A stretch of DNA of 64,000 bases. Source: Novosphingobium sp. SG707 (lineage in GTDB: Bacteria > Pseudomonadota > Alphaproteobacteria > Sphingomonadales > Sphingomonadaceae). A program made the position numbers and the translations under genes. Shown here in pieces: positions 1-10,736 of this stretch. A model generated the notes under the pieces. It was not told the DNA's origin. It worked only from the letters and a program-made list of their open reading frames with translations, and searched no databases. The stretch is from positions 62,001-126,000 of the forward strand of contig NZ_JAAZQL010000005.1 in assembly GCF_012275515.1 (NCBI RefSeq), in the 5' to 3' direction. Position 1 is the first letter of the stretch. Every line of letters begins with the position of its first letter.

Positions 1-1
1 G

Positions 2-766
2 GCCTTTACCCCCGGTCAGGCATTGGACGTGCGCCCCCATCCGCATATCGGCCTTGCCACGCTGACCTATCTGCTGGACGGGGCGATCATGCACAAGGAC
101 TCGCTGGGCAGCGAGCAGGTGATCGAGCCGGGCGCGGTCAATTGGATGACGGCGGGGCAGGGTATCGTCCATTCCGAGCGCACCCCGGAAGGGCTGCGCG
201 GTCAGCAGGGCGGGCTGTTCGGCCTCCAGACCTGGCTGGCGCTGCCCACGCAATATGAGGAAACCGCGCCGGAATTCTTCCACTATGGCGCGGGCGGCAT
301 GCCGCGCGATGGCGACAAGGGTTTCCATCTCTCGGTGATTGCCGGGCAGATCGATGGGCTGGTCTCGCCGGTCAAAACCTATTCCGATGTGCTGTGCGGC
401 GATCTGGTCCTCTCGCCGGGCGGACGCTATCGCCTTGCCGCTGATCATGTCGAGCGCGCCGCCTATGTCGTGAACGGCGAGGTTGTCGTCGAGGGGCAGG
501 AGGGCGTTTTTGCCACCAGCCAGCTCATCATCTTCAAGCCTGGCGCCGAGGTGGTGATCTCCAGCGCGAACGGCGCCCGCATTTTCCTGATCGGGGGCGA
601 GCCTTTTGCCGAAAAACGCTATGTTTACTGGAACTTCGTCTCCAGCCGCGCCGACCGCATCGAACAGGCCAAGCAGGACTGGCGCGAGGGCCGCTTTGGC
701 CCGGTGCCCGGCGATGATGAGTTCATCCCCCTGCCCGAGGATGTGCCCGGCGTGAAGCTCAAGTGA
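2..766 (+). CDS. Pirin family protein (5' truncated)
   Basis: The reading frame is open from base 2, and the residues before the first possible TTG start (base 23) read AFTPGQALDVRPHPHIGLA. That is the interior of a pirin N-terminal cupin, so the true start lies left of the window. The metal-binding segment HPHIGLAT is followed by the family features QGIVHSE and a C-terminal cupin domain with GEPFAE. Pirins are small cupin-fold, metal-binding proteins; some have quercetinase activity and others act as redox-sensitive regulators. The substrate cannot be told from sequence. The 3' end is intact. Confidence 0.9.
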   Translation, partial: AFTPGQALDVRPHPHIGLATLTYLLDGAIMHKDSLGSEQVIEPGAVNWMTAGQGIVHSERTPEGLRGQQGGLFGLQTWLALPTQYEETAPEFFHYGAGGMPRDGDKGFHLSVIAGQIDGLVSPVKTYSDVLCGDLVLSPGGRYRLAADHVERAAYVVNGEVVVEGQEGVFATSQLIIFKPGAEVVISSANGARIFLIGGEPFAEKRYVYWNFVSSRADRIEQAKQDWREGRFGPVPGDDEFIPLPEDVPGVKLK

Positions 767-889
767 GGATCGCCAGTTTCAATACATTTGACGACATTCG
801 AAGACTTGACTTTACCATGGCCAAAAGCGACCCCTAAGGCTGGTCGGGGGCGGCTCTTGCGCTGTGCCCGAAAGAGATCGGGAGAATTT

Positions 890-1342
890 ATGCGCAAGAT
901 TTCGATGATGATTGGTGCGCTCGCGCTGGGCGTGGCTGTGGCGGCTCAGGCGGCATCGCCCGCCCAGACGATCGAGGCGCGCCAGAAGTCGCTCAAGGAA
1001 ATGGGCAAGGCGATGAAGGGCGCGGGCGACTCGTTCAAGTCGGGCAACCCCGATGCCGCCGTCATCAAGGCCAGCGCCGCCACCGTTGCCGGTTATGCCG
1101 ACAAGCTGGGCACCTGGTTCCCCAAGGGCACCGGCGCGGAAGCGGGCGTGAAGACCGCCGCCAAGGCCGAAATCTGGAGCGATCAGGCCGGCTTCAAGAA
1201 GGCCGCTGCTGATTTCTCGGCCGCCGCCAAGGGTTTCAAGATCGCCGCTGACTCGGGCGATCTGGCCGCGGCCGGCAAGGCGATGGGCGCGCTGGGCGGC
1301 ACCTGCAAGGGTTGCCACGAAAAGTTCAAGAACAAGGACTGA
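890..1342 (+). CDS. Cytochrome c' (class II, periplasmic)
   Basis: The product is 150 aa. It has a Sec signal peptide (MRKISMMIGALALGVAVAAQA) and a four-helix-bundle sequence rich in Ala and Lys. A single haem motif, CKGCH, lies at residues 139-143, only seven residues from the C terminus, which is the hallmark of class II cytochromes c'. The ATG at 890 follows a GGGAG ribosome site; an in-frame extension back to 788 lacks signal-peptide character. Cytochromes c' bind nitric oxide at a five-coordinate haem and protect against nitrosative stress. The cytochrome b561 gene just downstream is a plausible membrane redox partner, but a strong terminator separates the two. Confidence 0.93.
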   Translation: MRKISMMIGALALGVAVAAQAASPAQTIEARQKSLKEMGKAMKGAGDSFKSGNPDAAVIKASAATVAGYADKLGTWFPKGTGAEAGVKTAAKAEIWSDQAGFKKAAADFSAAAKGFKIAADSGDLAAAGKAMGALGGTCKGCHEKFKNKD

Positions 1343-1367
1343 TCGGTCCTTTTGTATTGAAATTCTG

Positions 1368-1398
1368 GAGCGCCCGGCCAAAGTCGGGCGCTCTTTTT
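1368..1398 (+). terminator. Rho-independent terminator after cytochrome c'
   Basis: A perfect 9-bp stem (GAGCGCCCG / CGGGCGCTC) with an 8-nt loop is followed by TTTTT. It ends 16 bases before the cytochrome b561 ATG, so b561 is either read through at a reduced level or has a start signal within this short region. Confidence 0.9.
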
Positions 1399-1414
1399 GA
1401 TTGGGGGGTCCGAT

Positions 1415-2125
1415 ATGGATCAGAACAAGTCGCGCACCATCCGGCTATGGGATCTGCCGGTGCGCCTGTTTCACTGGAGCGTGGTGCTGCTCGTGCCCGC
1501 GATGTGGGCCACGTATAAAACCGGCAAGATGGACCTGCATATCAAGTTGGGGCTGGCGCTGGTGTTCATCGTGGGCTTTCGCATCCTCTGGGGCTTTTTG
1601 GGCAGCGAACCTACGCGTTTCACCAGTTTCGTGAAGGGGCCGGGCGCGATCCGGGCCTATCTGCGCAGCGGGCGTGGGGCCGATGGCGGCCCGGTGATCG
1701 GCCATAATCCGCTGGGCGCGCTTTCGGTGCTGGGCCTGCTGGGGTTGATGGCGGCGCAGGTCACGCTGGGCCTGTTCGCCACCGACACCGATGCCACCTA
1801 TTCGGGGCCGCTCAATTACTGGGTGGGGTCCGATCTGGCCGAAACGCTGACCGAATTGCACGAGGTCGGGTTCAACCTGATCGTGCTGATGGTGGTCGTC
1901 CATTTGGGTGCGATCATCTATTACGCCGTGGCCAAGAAGGAGCGGCTGGTGCCTCCGATGGTGACGGGCAAGAAGACCTATGAAGAACCCGTGGCCCAGC
2001 CCAAGGGCGCGCCGCTGTGGCGTTTGGCGCTGGCGCTGGTGCTGGCCGGGGGCTTGACCTGGTGGGTCTATCATGGCGGCCATTTCGTGCCTCCGCCGCC
2101 CCCGGCTTACGATATTTCCTATTAA
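1415..2125 (+). CDS. Cytochrome b561 family membrane protein
   Basis: The product is 236 aa with four main transmembrane helices and a further hydrophobic C-terminal helix before a proline-rich tail. The N-terminal PVRLFHW and the later VVVHLGAI segments carry His residues expected to ligate di-haem b in bacterial b561 proteins. The ATG at 1415 is preceded by GGGGGGT. Such proteins shuttle electrons between the quinol pool and periplasmic cytochromes. The adjacency to cytochrome c' suggests that partner, by inference from context. Confidence 0.88.
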   Translation: MDQNKSRTIRLWDLPVRLFHWSVVLLVPAMWATYKTGKMDLHIKLGLALVFIVGFRILWGFLGSEPTRFTSFVKGPGAIRAYLRSGRGADGGPVIGHNPLGALSVLGLLGLMAAQVTLGLFATDTDATYSGPLNYWVGSDLAETLTELHEVGFNLIVLMVVVHLGAIIYYAVAKKERLVPPMVTGKKTYEEPVAQPKGAPLWRLALALVLAGGLTWWVYHGGHFVPPPPPAYDISY

Positions 2126-2134
2126 GGCCCTGAA

Positions 2135-3178
2135 TTAAGGGCACGGATCCGGGTACAGGTTGTACACCTCGTTGATCGCCGTCAGCGCTTCCTCCGGGAT
2201 GGGGGTGAGGCTGGCGGCGATGTCGATCTTGAGCTGTTCGACGCTGGTGGCCCCGATGATCGAGCTGGTGACAAACGGACGGCTGTAAACAAAGCCCAGC
2301 GCCAGTTGCTCGGGTGACAGGCCGAAAGCCTGCGCCACGGCAATATAGCGCGCGGCTGCCTGCTGCTGGTTGACGGTGAAATAGCGGGTGAACTGCTTGG
2401 CCACATCGACGCGCGAACCCTTGGGCACCACGCCGCCCAGATATTTGCCCGACAGATGCCCGGCGGCCAGCGGCGAGTAGGCCAGCAGGCCCACCCCTTC
2501 GCGCAGGGCAAATTCCGACAGGCCCATTTCGAACACACGGTTCAGAAGGTTATACCCATTCTGGATCGAAGCCACGCGCGGCAGGCCCTTGTCGCGGTGC
2601 AGGCGCAGCGCCTCGGACACGCCCCATGGCGTCTCGTTCGACACGCCAAAGGCGCGGATCTTGCCTGCCTTGACCAGATCCTTCAGCGCCGAAATGCTTT
2701 CCTCCAACGGCGCGGCATCGGCGCGGTCATTCAGCGATTGCAGCCCGCGCCCGCCAAACATCGGCACGCCCCGGTCGGGCCAGTGCAGTTGATAGAGATC
2801 GAGATAATCGGTCTGAAGCCGCCGCAGGCTGTCGTCGATGGCCAGTTCGATATTGCGCCGGTCAAGGCTGTTGTTGCCGCCGCGCAGCGGGAAATGGCGC
2901 GCCGGGCCGGACACTTTGCTGGCCAGCACGATTTTGTCGCGGCGGCCCGATTGGGCGATCCATGCGCCGATCATCTCCTCGGTCCGGCCAAAGGTTTCGG
3001 GGCTGACCGGGGTGACGGGATACATTTCGGCGGTGTCGATGAAATTGATGCCGTGATCCAGCGCGACCTCGATCTGCTCATGGGCCTCGGCCTGCGTATT
3101 CTGCGAACCGAAGGTCATGGTGCCAAGGCAGACGGCGCTGACCGAAAGGCCAGTGGTGCCAAGCGGGCGATAATCCAT
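2135..3178 (-). CDS. tas: Aldo/keto reductase, Tas-like
   Basis: The product is 347 aa, beginning MDYRPLGTTGLSVSAVCLG. It matches the E. coli Tas pattern: TMTFGSQNTQ, FIDTAEMYPV (catalytic Asp and Tyr), LASKVSGP (Lys), LDLYQLHWP (His) and the C-terminal SSIIGAT NADPH-binding segment. The ATG at 3178 is preferred over an upstream extension to 3307, which would add about 43 non-homologous residues. Substrates of Tas-like enzymes are poorly defined small carbonyls. It ends nine bases from the convergent b561 gene. Confidence 0.9.
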   Translation of the reverse strand: MDYRPLGTTGLSVSAVCLGTMTFGSQNTQAEAHEQIEVALDHGINFIDTAEMYPVTPVSPETFGRTEEMIGAWIAQSGRRDKIVLASKVSGPARHFPLRGGNNSLDRRNIELAIDDSLRRLQTDYLDLYQLHWPDRGVPMFGGRGLQSLNDRADAAPLEESISALKDLVKAGKIRAFGVSNETPWGVSEALRLHRDKGLPRVASIQNGYNLLNRVFEMGLSEFALREGVGLLAYSPLAAGHLSGKYLGGVVPKGSRVDVAKQFTRYFTVNQQQAAARYIAVAQAFGLSPEQLALGFVYSRPFVTSSIIGATSVEQLKIDIAASLTPIPEEALTAINEVYNLYPDPCP

Positions 3179-3394
3179 GCGGGGATGATTCCTGATTGGG
3201 GGGAAGGAGATAGGAAGCCCCAAGATAGGAAGCAAATCCCGGTTCATCCAGAGGGATAAAGCGGGATTTGTGCGCCGACAAGAAAACTCTACTGGATTAG
3301 TTGTCATTGAGGATTAATCAGAACCGGTCCATGGCTTGAGCGCCAGAAGATCCGGCGCGGCGGAGCGGCGCCAACAAGAGGAAAGGCAAGACCG

Positions 3395-4315
<921 letters not shown>

Positions 4316-4322
4316 GGCCAAG

Positions 4323-5015
4323 ATGAAGAAAGCCCTTATCATCCGCCACGTCCCCTATGAGGGCGTGGCGGGCTATCGCGCCCCGATCGAGGCGGCGGGA
4401 TATGAAGTGGATCGCATCGATGTGGCCGATCCCGCCTTCTCCTCGCTGGACCTGCGTGAGCCGGACCTGCTGATCATGATGGGCGGCCCGATGGGCGTCT
4501 ATGAACAGGAACAGCACCCGTGGATCCGCTGTCAGATGCGCCGCCTTGCCATGCGGCTGGAGGCGGATCGGCCAACGCTGGGCGTATGCTTTGGCGCGCA
4601 GATGATGGCGGCGGCGCTGGGGGCCGAGGTCTATCCCGGCCCGCGCAAGGAAGTGGGCTTCCACCCCGTCCACGTCCACGCCAAGGACAGCCCGCTGCGC
4701 CATATCGAAGGCGTTCCGGTGCTGCACTGGCACGGCGATACCTTCACTCGCCCCGAAGGCGTCGAACTGCTGGCCGCCAGCCATGTCTATGACCATCAGG
4801 CCTTTCGTCGCGGGCGCAACATTCTCGCTCTGCAATTCCACGCCGAAATGGGCATGGACCCGCGCTTTGACGCTTGGATCGCGCAATGGCCCGAAAGCGT
4901 GGTCGAGGCGGGCGGGACCGAGGCGGACCTGCGCGCGGCCCATGCCGAGCTGGGGCCTAAGGCCGTGGCAGCCGGGCGGGCGATGATTGCGGAGTGGTTG
5001 GCGGGGGTGGGGTAA
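4323..5015 (+). CDS. Class I glutamine amidotransferase-like protein
   Basis: The product is 230 aa of the GATase-1 fold. The nucleophile elbow GVCFGAQ has C89, and the other triad residues appear as H173 and E175 in LQFHAEMG. There is no fused synthetase domain, as in the stand-alone group often named GMP synthase-like. It probably acts on a gamma-glutamyl compound or supplies ammonia to an unidentified partner; coupling with cysK hints at a sulfur or nitrogen role. The start ATG follows the cysK stop closely and fits the family N terminus KKALIIRH. Confidence 0.85.
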   Translation: MKKALIIRHVPYEGVAGYRAPIEAAGYEVDRIDVADPAFSSLDLREPDLLIMMGGPMGVYEQEQHPWIRCQMRRLAMRLEADRPTLGVCFGAQMMAAALGAEVYPGPRKEVGFHPVHVHAKDSPLRHIEGVPVLHWHGDTFTRPEGVELLAASHVYDHQAFRRGRNILALQFHAEMGMDPRFDAWIAQWPESVVEAGGTEADLRAAHAELGPKAVAAGRAMIAEWLAGVG

Positions 5016-5039
5016 GGTTTGTGGGTTTTATGGTTTTAT

Positions 5040-5255
5040 GCCTCCGGCGGGCAAAGGGCGGGGGCCCTTTGAAATCCCTTTAATGGGGTGGGGGCAGGTT
5101 GGTGGCGTTGGGTGGTTTTTAAAGCCTGCGGCGCGGGAAGGCTGCGCTAAAGGCGCCGCAGGCTTTAACAATTCAGCCATCGCGTCCGACACCCTTCCGC
5201 CGAACCCCTCGCGCAACGCAGACAGTATCGGGAGCGCGAGGGTCTAGACCCTCGC
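5040..5255 (+). repeat. Intergenic repeat A, copy 1
   Basis: The left 32 bases (GCCTCCGGCGGGCAAAGGGC onward, 5040-5071) are identical to the start of the element at 55045. An internal perfect 16-bp stem (5119-5134 with 5153-5168, TTAAAGCCTGCGGCGC) is identical in both copies, with a different loop (18 versus 9 nt). A block around 5210-5232 also matches the other copy. The right arm differs: a perfect 20-bp palindrome with core GGGTCTAGACCC (5236-5255) replaces the terminal inverted repeat. It begins 24 bases after the amidotransferase stop. Confidence 0.85.
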
Positions 5256-5305
5256 ATTTCCCCTTCTCCTCCCCATCTAAACCGAACCATCAAGGAGTCC
5301 CTCCC

Positions 5306-6421
5306 ATGATTGTCGGCACTGTCAAAGAGATCAAGAACCACGAATACCGTGTTGGCCTGACCCCGGAGAGCGTTTACGAGCTGACCGCCCATGGCCACAC
5401 AGTGCTGGTCGAGGTGGGCGCGGGCCTTGGTATTGGCGCCGGTGATGCCGATTACGCGGCGTCCGGCGCGCAAATTGTCCCCACCGCTGCCGAAATATTT
5501 TCCCGCGCCGATATGGTGGTCAAGGTCAAGGAGCCGCAGGCGGTCGAGCGGGCCATGCTGCGCGAGGGGCAGGTGCTCTTCACCTATCTCCATCTGGCCC
5601 CCGATCCGGCGCAGACGGCCGATCTTGTCCAATCGCGCGCGGTCTGCATCGCCTATGAAACCGTGACGGACGCGCAGGGCGGCCTGCCCTTGCTCAAGCC
5701 CATGTCGCAGGTGGCGGGGCGGATGGCGATCCAGGCCGGGGCCACGGCGCTGGAAAAGGCGCATGGTGGGCGCGGGGTTTTGCTGGGCGGCGTGCCGGGG
5801 GTGGCGCCCGCGCGGGTGGTGGTGCTCGGCGGCGGCGTGGTGGGGTTCAACGCGGCGGAAATGGCGGTGGGCCTTTGCGCCGATGTGACGGTCCTTGACC
5901 GCAGTCCCTCGGTGCTCGAACGGCTCTCTACCCATTTCGGTGCGCGGGCCAAAACGCTGTATTCCAGCCGCGCCAATCTGGCGGCGGCCGTGGCAGGGGC
6001 GGATCTGGTGATCGGGGCGGTGCTGATCCCCGGCGCGGCGGCGCCCAAGCTGGTGACGCGCGCGATGCTCTCCACCATGCAGCCGGGCGCGGTGCTGGTC
6101 GATGTGGCCATCGATCAGGGCGGCTGTTTTGAAACCAGCCATGCCACCACCCATGCCGACCCGACCTATATCGTCGATGGCATCGTCCATTATGCGGTGG
6201 CCAATATGCCCGGCGCCGTGGCGCGCACCAGCACCTATGCGCTGAACAACGCGACCCTGCCTCATACGCTGGCGATGGCCAATCTGGGCTGGCGCGAGGC
6301 GCTGCGCCGCGATCCCCATCTGCGCCATGGACTGAACGTGTGGGATGGGCATATCACCTATGCCGCCGTGGCCGAGGCGCTGGGCTATGCCGTCATGGCG
6401 CCCGAGGCCGCGCTGGGGTGA
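5306..6421 (+). CDS. ald: Alanine dehydrogenase
   Basis: The product is 371 aa and starts [20 protein letters not shown], the canonical Ald/PntA-like N terminus. The substrate site residues R15 and K74 (VVKVKEP) and the nucleotide fold [17 protein letters not shown] are present, as is the C-terminal [10 protein letters not shown]. It catalyses reversible NAD-dependent deamination of L-alanine to pyruvate and ammonia in the cytoplasm. AAGGAG lies eight bases before the ATG. It stands alone after repeat A, so its promoter should lie in the 50 bases after 5255 or within the repeat. Confidence 0.95.
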   Translation: MIVGTVKEIKNHEYRVGLTPESVYELTAHGHTVLVEVGAGLGIGAGDADYAASGAQIVPTAAEIFSRADMVVKVKEPQAVERAMLREGQVLFTYLHLAPDPAQTADLVQSRAVCIAYETVTDAQGGLPLLKPMSQVAGRMAIQAGATALEKAHGGRGVLLGGVPGVAPARVVVLGGGVVGFNAAEMAVGLCADVTVLDRSPSVLERLSTHFGARAKTLYSSRANLAAAVAGADLVIGAVLIPGAAAPKLVTRAMLSTMQPGAVLVDVAIDQGGCFETSHATTHADPTYIVDGIVHYAVANMPGAVARTSTYALNNATLPHTLAMANLGWREALRRDPHLRHGLNVWDGHITYAAVAEALGYAVMAPEAALG

Positions 6422-6492
6422 GGCGCGGACGTTAGCCATTCCTTGGCATTCTGCGCCTAAACCGGGGCGCAAATTCAGGGGAATCATGGCCG

Positions 6493-7329
6493 ATGTCTTT
6501 TTTGCCGCCGCGTGCCTTCGAAACTTTTGCCGCCAATTATCCCGAAGTGCCGCATGTGATGGAGCATAATCTTTGCGACCATCCCTTGATGGAGCTGGAA
6601 TCGCTGGCCCGGCTGATCGAGCGGCTGCCGGCCGGGAATGTTGAATATGCCTATGCCAAACAGCCCATCGGCATCACCGGCAAGCCCCCCGTGCCCTCGA
6701 TCAGCGCCGCTGATGCGGTGCGCCGGATCGACAGCGCGGGCTGCTGGGTGGCGATCAAGCATCTGGAGGAGGATGACGCCTATCGCGCGCTGCTGCTCGA
6801 TGTGATCGGCGAGCTGGAAGGGGCGATTCTCCCCAAGACCGGCAAGGTCTATCACCCGCAGGGCTTCGTCTTTGTCTCATCGCCCGATGCGGTCACGCCC
6901 TATCACTTTGACCCGGAACACAATATCCTGATGCAGATCCGGGGCAGCAAGGTCATGACCCAGTTCCCCGCTGCCGAGGAAGCCTATAGTCCCGCGCGCG
7001 TGCATGAGGTTTATCACACCGGCGGCGGGCGCGAATTGAAATGGAGCGATGACCTTTTGCCCGGCGGCCGCGATTTCGCGCTGGCGCCGGGTCAGGGTCT
7101 GATGGTCCCTGTGATGGCGCCGCATTTCGTGAAGAACGGGCCGGAGGTCTCCGTCTCGCTCTCGATCACCTGGCGCTCGCAATGGTCTTATGACGAGGCC
7201 GCCGCCCATGCCTTCAACGGCGTGCTGCGCGGCATGGGGCTGAACCCGCGCCGCCCCGGCCGCTGGCCCGAGCAGAACAAGGCCAAGGCGCTGGGCTGGC
7301 GCGCGATCAGGAAACTGGGGCTGAAATAG
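6493..7329 (+). CDS. JmjC-like cupin (cupin_8-type) protein
   Basis: The product is 278 aa. The central segment YHFDPEHNILMQIRGSK has the HxD pair expected of an Fe(II)/2-oxoglutarate JmjC-like cupin, and MAPHFVKNGPEVSVSLSITW supplies the distal His strand. Such proteins may be hydroxylases or non-enzymatic cupins; some are annotated as transcriptional regulators. I cannot assign a substrate. An AGGGGA site precedes the ATG at 6493; another ATG at 6486 is out of frame. Its last 23 bases overlap the convergent membrane-protein gene. Confidence 0.75.
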   Translation: MSFLPPRAFETFAANYPEVPHVMEHNLCDHPLMELESLARLIERLPAGNVEYAYAKQPIGITGKPPVPSISAADAVRRIDSAGCWVAIKHLEEDDAYRALLLDVIGELEGAILPKTGKVYHPQGFVFVSSPDAVTPYHFDPEHNILMQIRGSKVMTQFPAAEEAYSPARVHEVYHTGGGRELKWSDDLLPGGRDFALAPGQGLMVPVMAPHFVKNGPEVSVSLSITWRSQWSYDEAAAHAFNGVLRGMGLNPRRPGRWPEQNKAKALGWRAIRKLGLK

Positions 7330-8704
7330 GCGAGGCCCCCAAGGCCCGGAACGCATCGCGCGCCAGCGGCGCCAGCCCATAAAGCGTACCCCCCAGCATC
7401 AGCAGGCTGTCGAGCAGCCCGTTGGAATAGGCCCCGCCCAGCGGCGACATCACCAGCACCGTGACGATCAGCAGCGGCAGGCGCCGGTCGCCGCGGCGAG
7501 GGGGATTGCGCTCAAGATCGGCCACCAGCAGCGCGAGCACCGCGACAAAGGCCACGATGTGGTAATAGGAATAGACCGGCACGAACATCGCGGGCAGCGC
7601 CGTGAGCAGAAACACCAGCACCGGCAGGGCGATCCGCCGCTTCCATGCGCCCCAGACCGTCAGCAAGAGCGCCGCGCTGCCGCATAATTCCAGCGCCTGC
7701 GCCAGTGTTTCGTTATAGCGCGGGCGCACATCCATCAGCATCAGCACGCCCTTCGCCCACAGAAACAGCGAGGCGTTCCATTCATCGCCCATGTCCGAGA
7801 CAATATAGCGGTAATGATAGATCCGCAGACCCCGCCGCACATTGTCCAGCGTATAGAGCGGATAAAGCGCATGGGCGATGGGAAAGGCGATGGCGGCCAG
7901 CGCCACGCTCATCGCGCCCGGAATCGCCATGCGGCAGAACCGTGCCCGGAGCGAGCCCGAGCCGAGCAGCTCGATCATCACCAGCAGCGCCGGTTCGGGC
8001 CGCAGATTGACCGAGAGCGCCAGCATCACCCAGCCCGCCCAGCGGCCTCGCCCCGACACGGCCGTGGCCAGCCAGCCCAGCGTGAGCAGGCCCGAATAGC
8101 CCCCCGCCAGATTGCCGCGCGAGAGCATCCACAGCACGGGATAGCAGGCCAGCGCGGCAAACAGGATGAACCAGCCGCATTGGCGCGACACCCCGAAATG
8201 CGCCCGCGCCATCCGCGCCACGCCCCATCCTCCGATCAGATAGGGCCCCCAGAACACCGCCATTGCCACCAGCGGATTGGTGGCCGCGATCAGATGGGCG
8301 CAGGAAAGATAAAGCACACTGGCAAAGGGCGGCAGGTGGAGGTTGGTCACATCGGCCTGATCGTCGGGCAAGGACAGGTTATGCGCCGACAGGTCATAGG
8401 GATTGTCCAGCAGATAGAGCCGGAAAATATAGGGCCAGTGGTTGAGATAGGCCTTGCTGGCCAGCGTTTCGGTGAAAATATGGCTGTAGGACAGCGCCAC
8501 CTTGATGAAATCGGCATAGCGGTCATTGGCGGGAAAGAACATCGAATCCCGGTCGCCGCTGAAGGCGGCAAAGATATCATCGCCCAGCCCGCGCACCGCC
8601 AGAATGCCGACCATGACCAGCAACAGCCGACCGGGCCGGTACAGGCCATGGTCAAGGATCGCAATTTCCATCCGACCATAGAGGTGGCGCAACCAGCGCG
8701 GCAT
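7307..8704 (-). CDS. Polytopic membrane protein, GT87/DUF2029-like
   Basis: The product is 465 aa with about ten hydrophobic segments, typical of GT-C fold polyprenyl-phosphate-sugar glycosyltransferases. The acidic residues before the first large periplasmic loop (LGDDIFAAFSGDRDSMFF) and RGNLAGGY between helices resemble that class. The assignment rests on topology, so confidence in function is low. The start at 8704 has AGGAG eight bases upstream. It follows the ABC exporter genes by 83 bases on the same strand and may be co-transcribed. Confidence 0.6.
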   Translation of the reverse strand: MPRWLRHLYGRMEIAILDHGLYRPGRLLLVMVGILAVRGLGDDIFAAFSGDRDSMFFPANDRYADFIKVALSYSHIFTETLASKAYLNHWPYIFRLYLLDNPYDLSAHNLSLPDDQADVTNLHLPPFASVLYLSCAHLIAATNPLVAMAVFWGPYLIGGWGVARMARAHFGVSRQCGWFILFAALACYPVLWMLSRGNLAGGYSGLLTLGWLATAVSGRGRWAGWVMLALSVNLRPEPALLVMIELLGSGSLRARFCRMAIPGAMSVALAAIAFPIAHALYPLYTLDNVRRGLRIYHYRYIVSDMGDEWNASLFLWAKGVLMLMDVRPRYNETLAQALELCGSAALLLTVWGAWKRRIALPVLVFLLTALPAMFVPVYSYYHIVAFVAVLALLVADLERNPPRRGDRRLPLLIVTVLVMSPLGGAYSNGLLDSLLMLGGTLYGLAPLARDAFRALGASPISAPVS

Positions 8705-8787
8705 GGGGCATCTCCTGAGCAAGCCTGTGGGGCAGGGCTTTTCAGGGCGGTAGGCCGGGCCGTTTGCCCGGATATTTCTTCCATATT

Positions 8788-9485
<698 letters not shown>

Positions 9486-9489
<4 letters not shown>

Positions 9490-10736
9490 ACCGCCCCCCG
9501 CAGAATATCGACCGGATCGACCCGCGAGGCCTTGCGTGCGGGCAGCCACGCCGCCAGCACGCCCGCCGCCAGCGAGGCCGCCGCCGCAATCGCATATTGG
9601 CGCGGCGAGCGGTCGAGCGGCATGTGCTGGATCTCGCCCCCGATGGGAAATTCAAGGCTGCCCAGAATGGTCATCAGGCCAAAGCCCAGCGCCCAGCCCA
9701 GCAAAATGCCGATCACCGCCAGCGCCATACCCTCCAGCACAAAGACCATCTGCAGATCGCCCTGCGAAAAGCCCATCGAGCGCAGGATGGCAATGTCGCG
9801 CCGCTTGTCGGCCACGCTGTTCGATACGGCGGTGTAGATGCCGAAACTGGCCACCAGCAGGATGGCCGAAACCACCGTGTACATGATGACATTGCGCGTC
9901 AGCAGCAAGGACAGGAAATCGGCGCTGCGCTCCTGCCAGCTCTGCGCCTTATAGCGATAGCGCGCCTCCAGCCCCGCCGCGACTGTCTCGGCGGCATAGG
10001 GATCGGCCAGTTTTACCCCGATCCGGTTGATGATGAAGGGCCGCCCCAGCAGGCTCTGCGCCTCGCGCAGCAGCATGTAGCCTGAGGAGGAGCCAAGCTG
10101 GCTGTTGCCCTTTTTGACCAGCGCAACGATGCGCAGCGACCGTGTGGTGCCGTTGGCGGCGGTGGCGGGCACGATATCGCCCATGCCCCGCCCCAGCCTT
10201 TGCGCCAGCTCCTCGCCGAGGATAACCCCGCCCTGCACCCGCTCCAGATCGTCCAGATGCCCGGCGCGCAATTTGTCGCTGATCGAACTGACCCTGGCCT
10301 CCAGCCCCGGCTCGATGCCGACAATGGCCAGCGGCTCGTCCCGCCCGCCCAGCCGCAGCGTGACCGCGCCCGACAGGCTGGGCGAACCGATCGCGCCGGG
10401 GATGGCATTGACGCTGGCCAGAATCCGCTGCCAGTCCTTCAATCCGCGCACCTCGTTGCGGATGCGATAGCCGTGAAGCTGGACCGCGCCGCCGGGATAG
10501 GCCGCGATTCCCGGCTGGGGCGGAGGGCTGCGCAATTCGTCGGAGATGATGATGTGGGGCGCGACATCAATCAATTGCCGCACGAAATCATTCTGGCTGC
10601 CCACCATCAGCGCGGACACGGCCAGAAAGAACCCCACCCCCACCGCGACCCCGCTGGTGGCCACCAGCGTTTGCCGCCGCCGCACGATCAGATGGCGCGA
10701 GGCAATATGGACCAGCAGGGAAAAGCGCGCCAGCAT
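9486..10736 (-). CDS. ABC transporter permease, FtsX/MacB type
   Basis: The product is 416 aa. It has one N-terminal transmembrane helix (VATSGVAVGVGFFLAVSALM), a large periplasmic domain (about residues 45-285) and three C-terminal helices ending in ARKASRVDPVDILRGAV, the exact FtsX/MacB architecture. It would form the dimeric membrane part of a tripartite or lipoprotein-handling exporter with the neighbouring ATPase and adaptor. It is joined to both neighbours by ATGA overlaps. Confidence 0.9.

Noticed and set aside
2121..2146. GGCCCT/AGGGC pairing between b561 and the aldo/keto reductase as a terminator
   Set aside because: Only a 5-bp stem and no T-run.
2135..3307. Longer start for the aldo/keto reductase
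   Set aside because: The extra 43 residues show no family similarity; MDYRPLG at 3178 is the typical N terminus.
6421..6490. AGGCGC/GCGCCT inverted repeat after alanine dehydrogenase as a terminator
   Set aside because: The loop is nearly 30 bases with no T-run, so chance pairing is likely.
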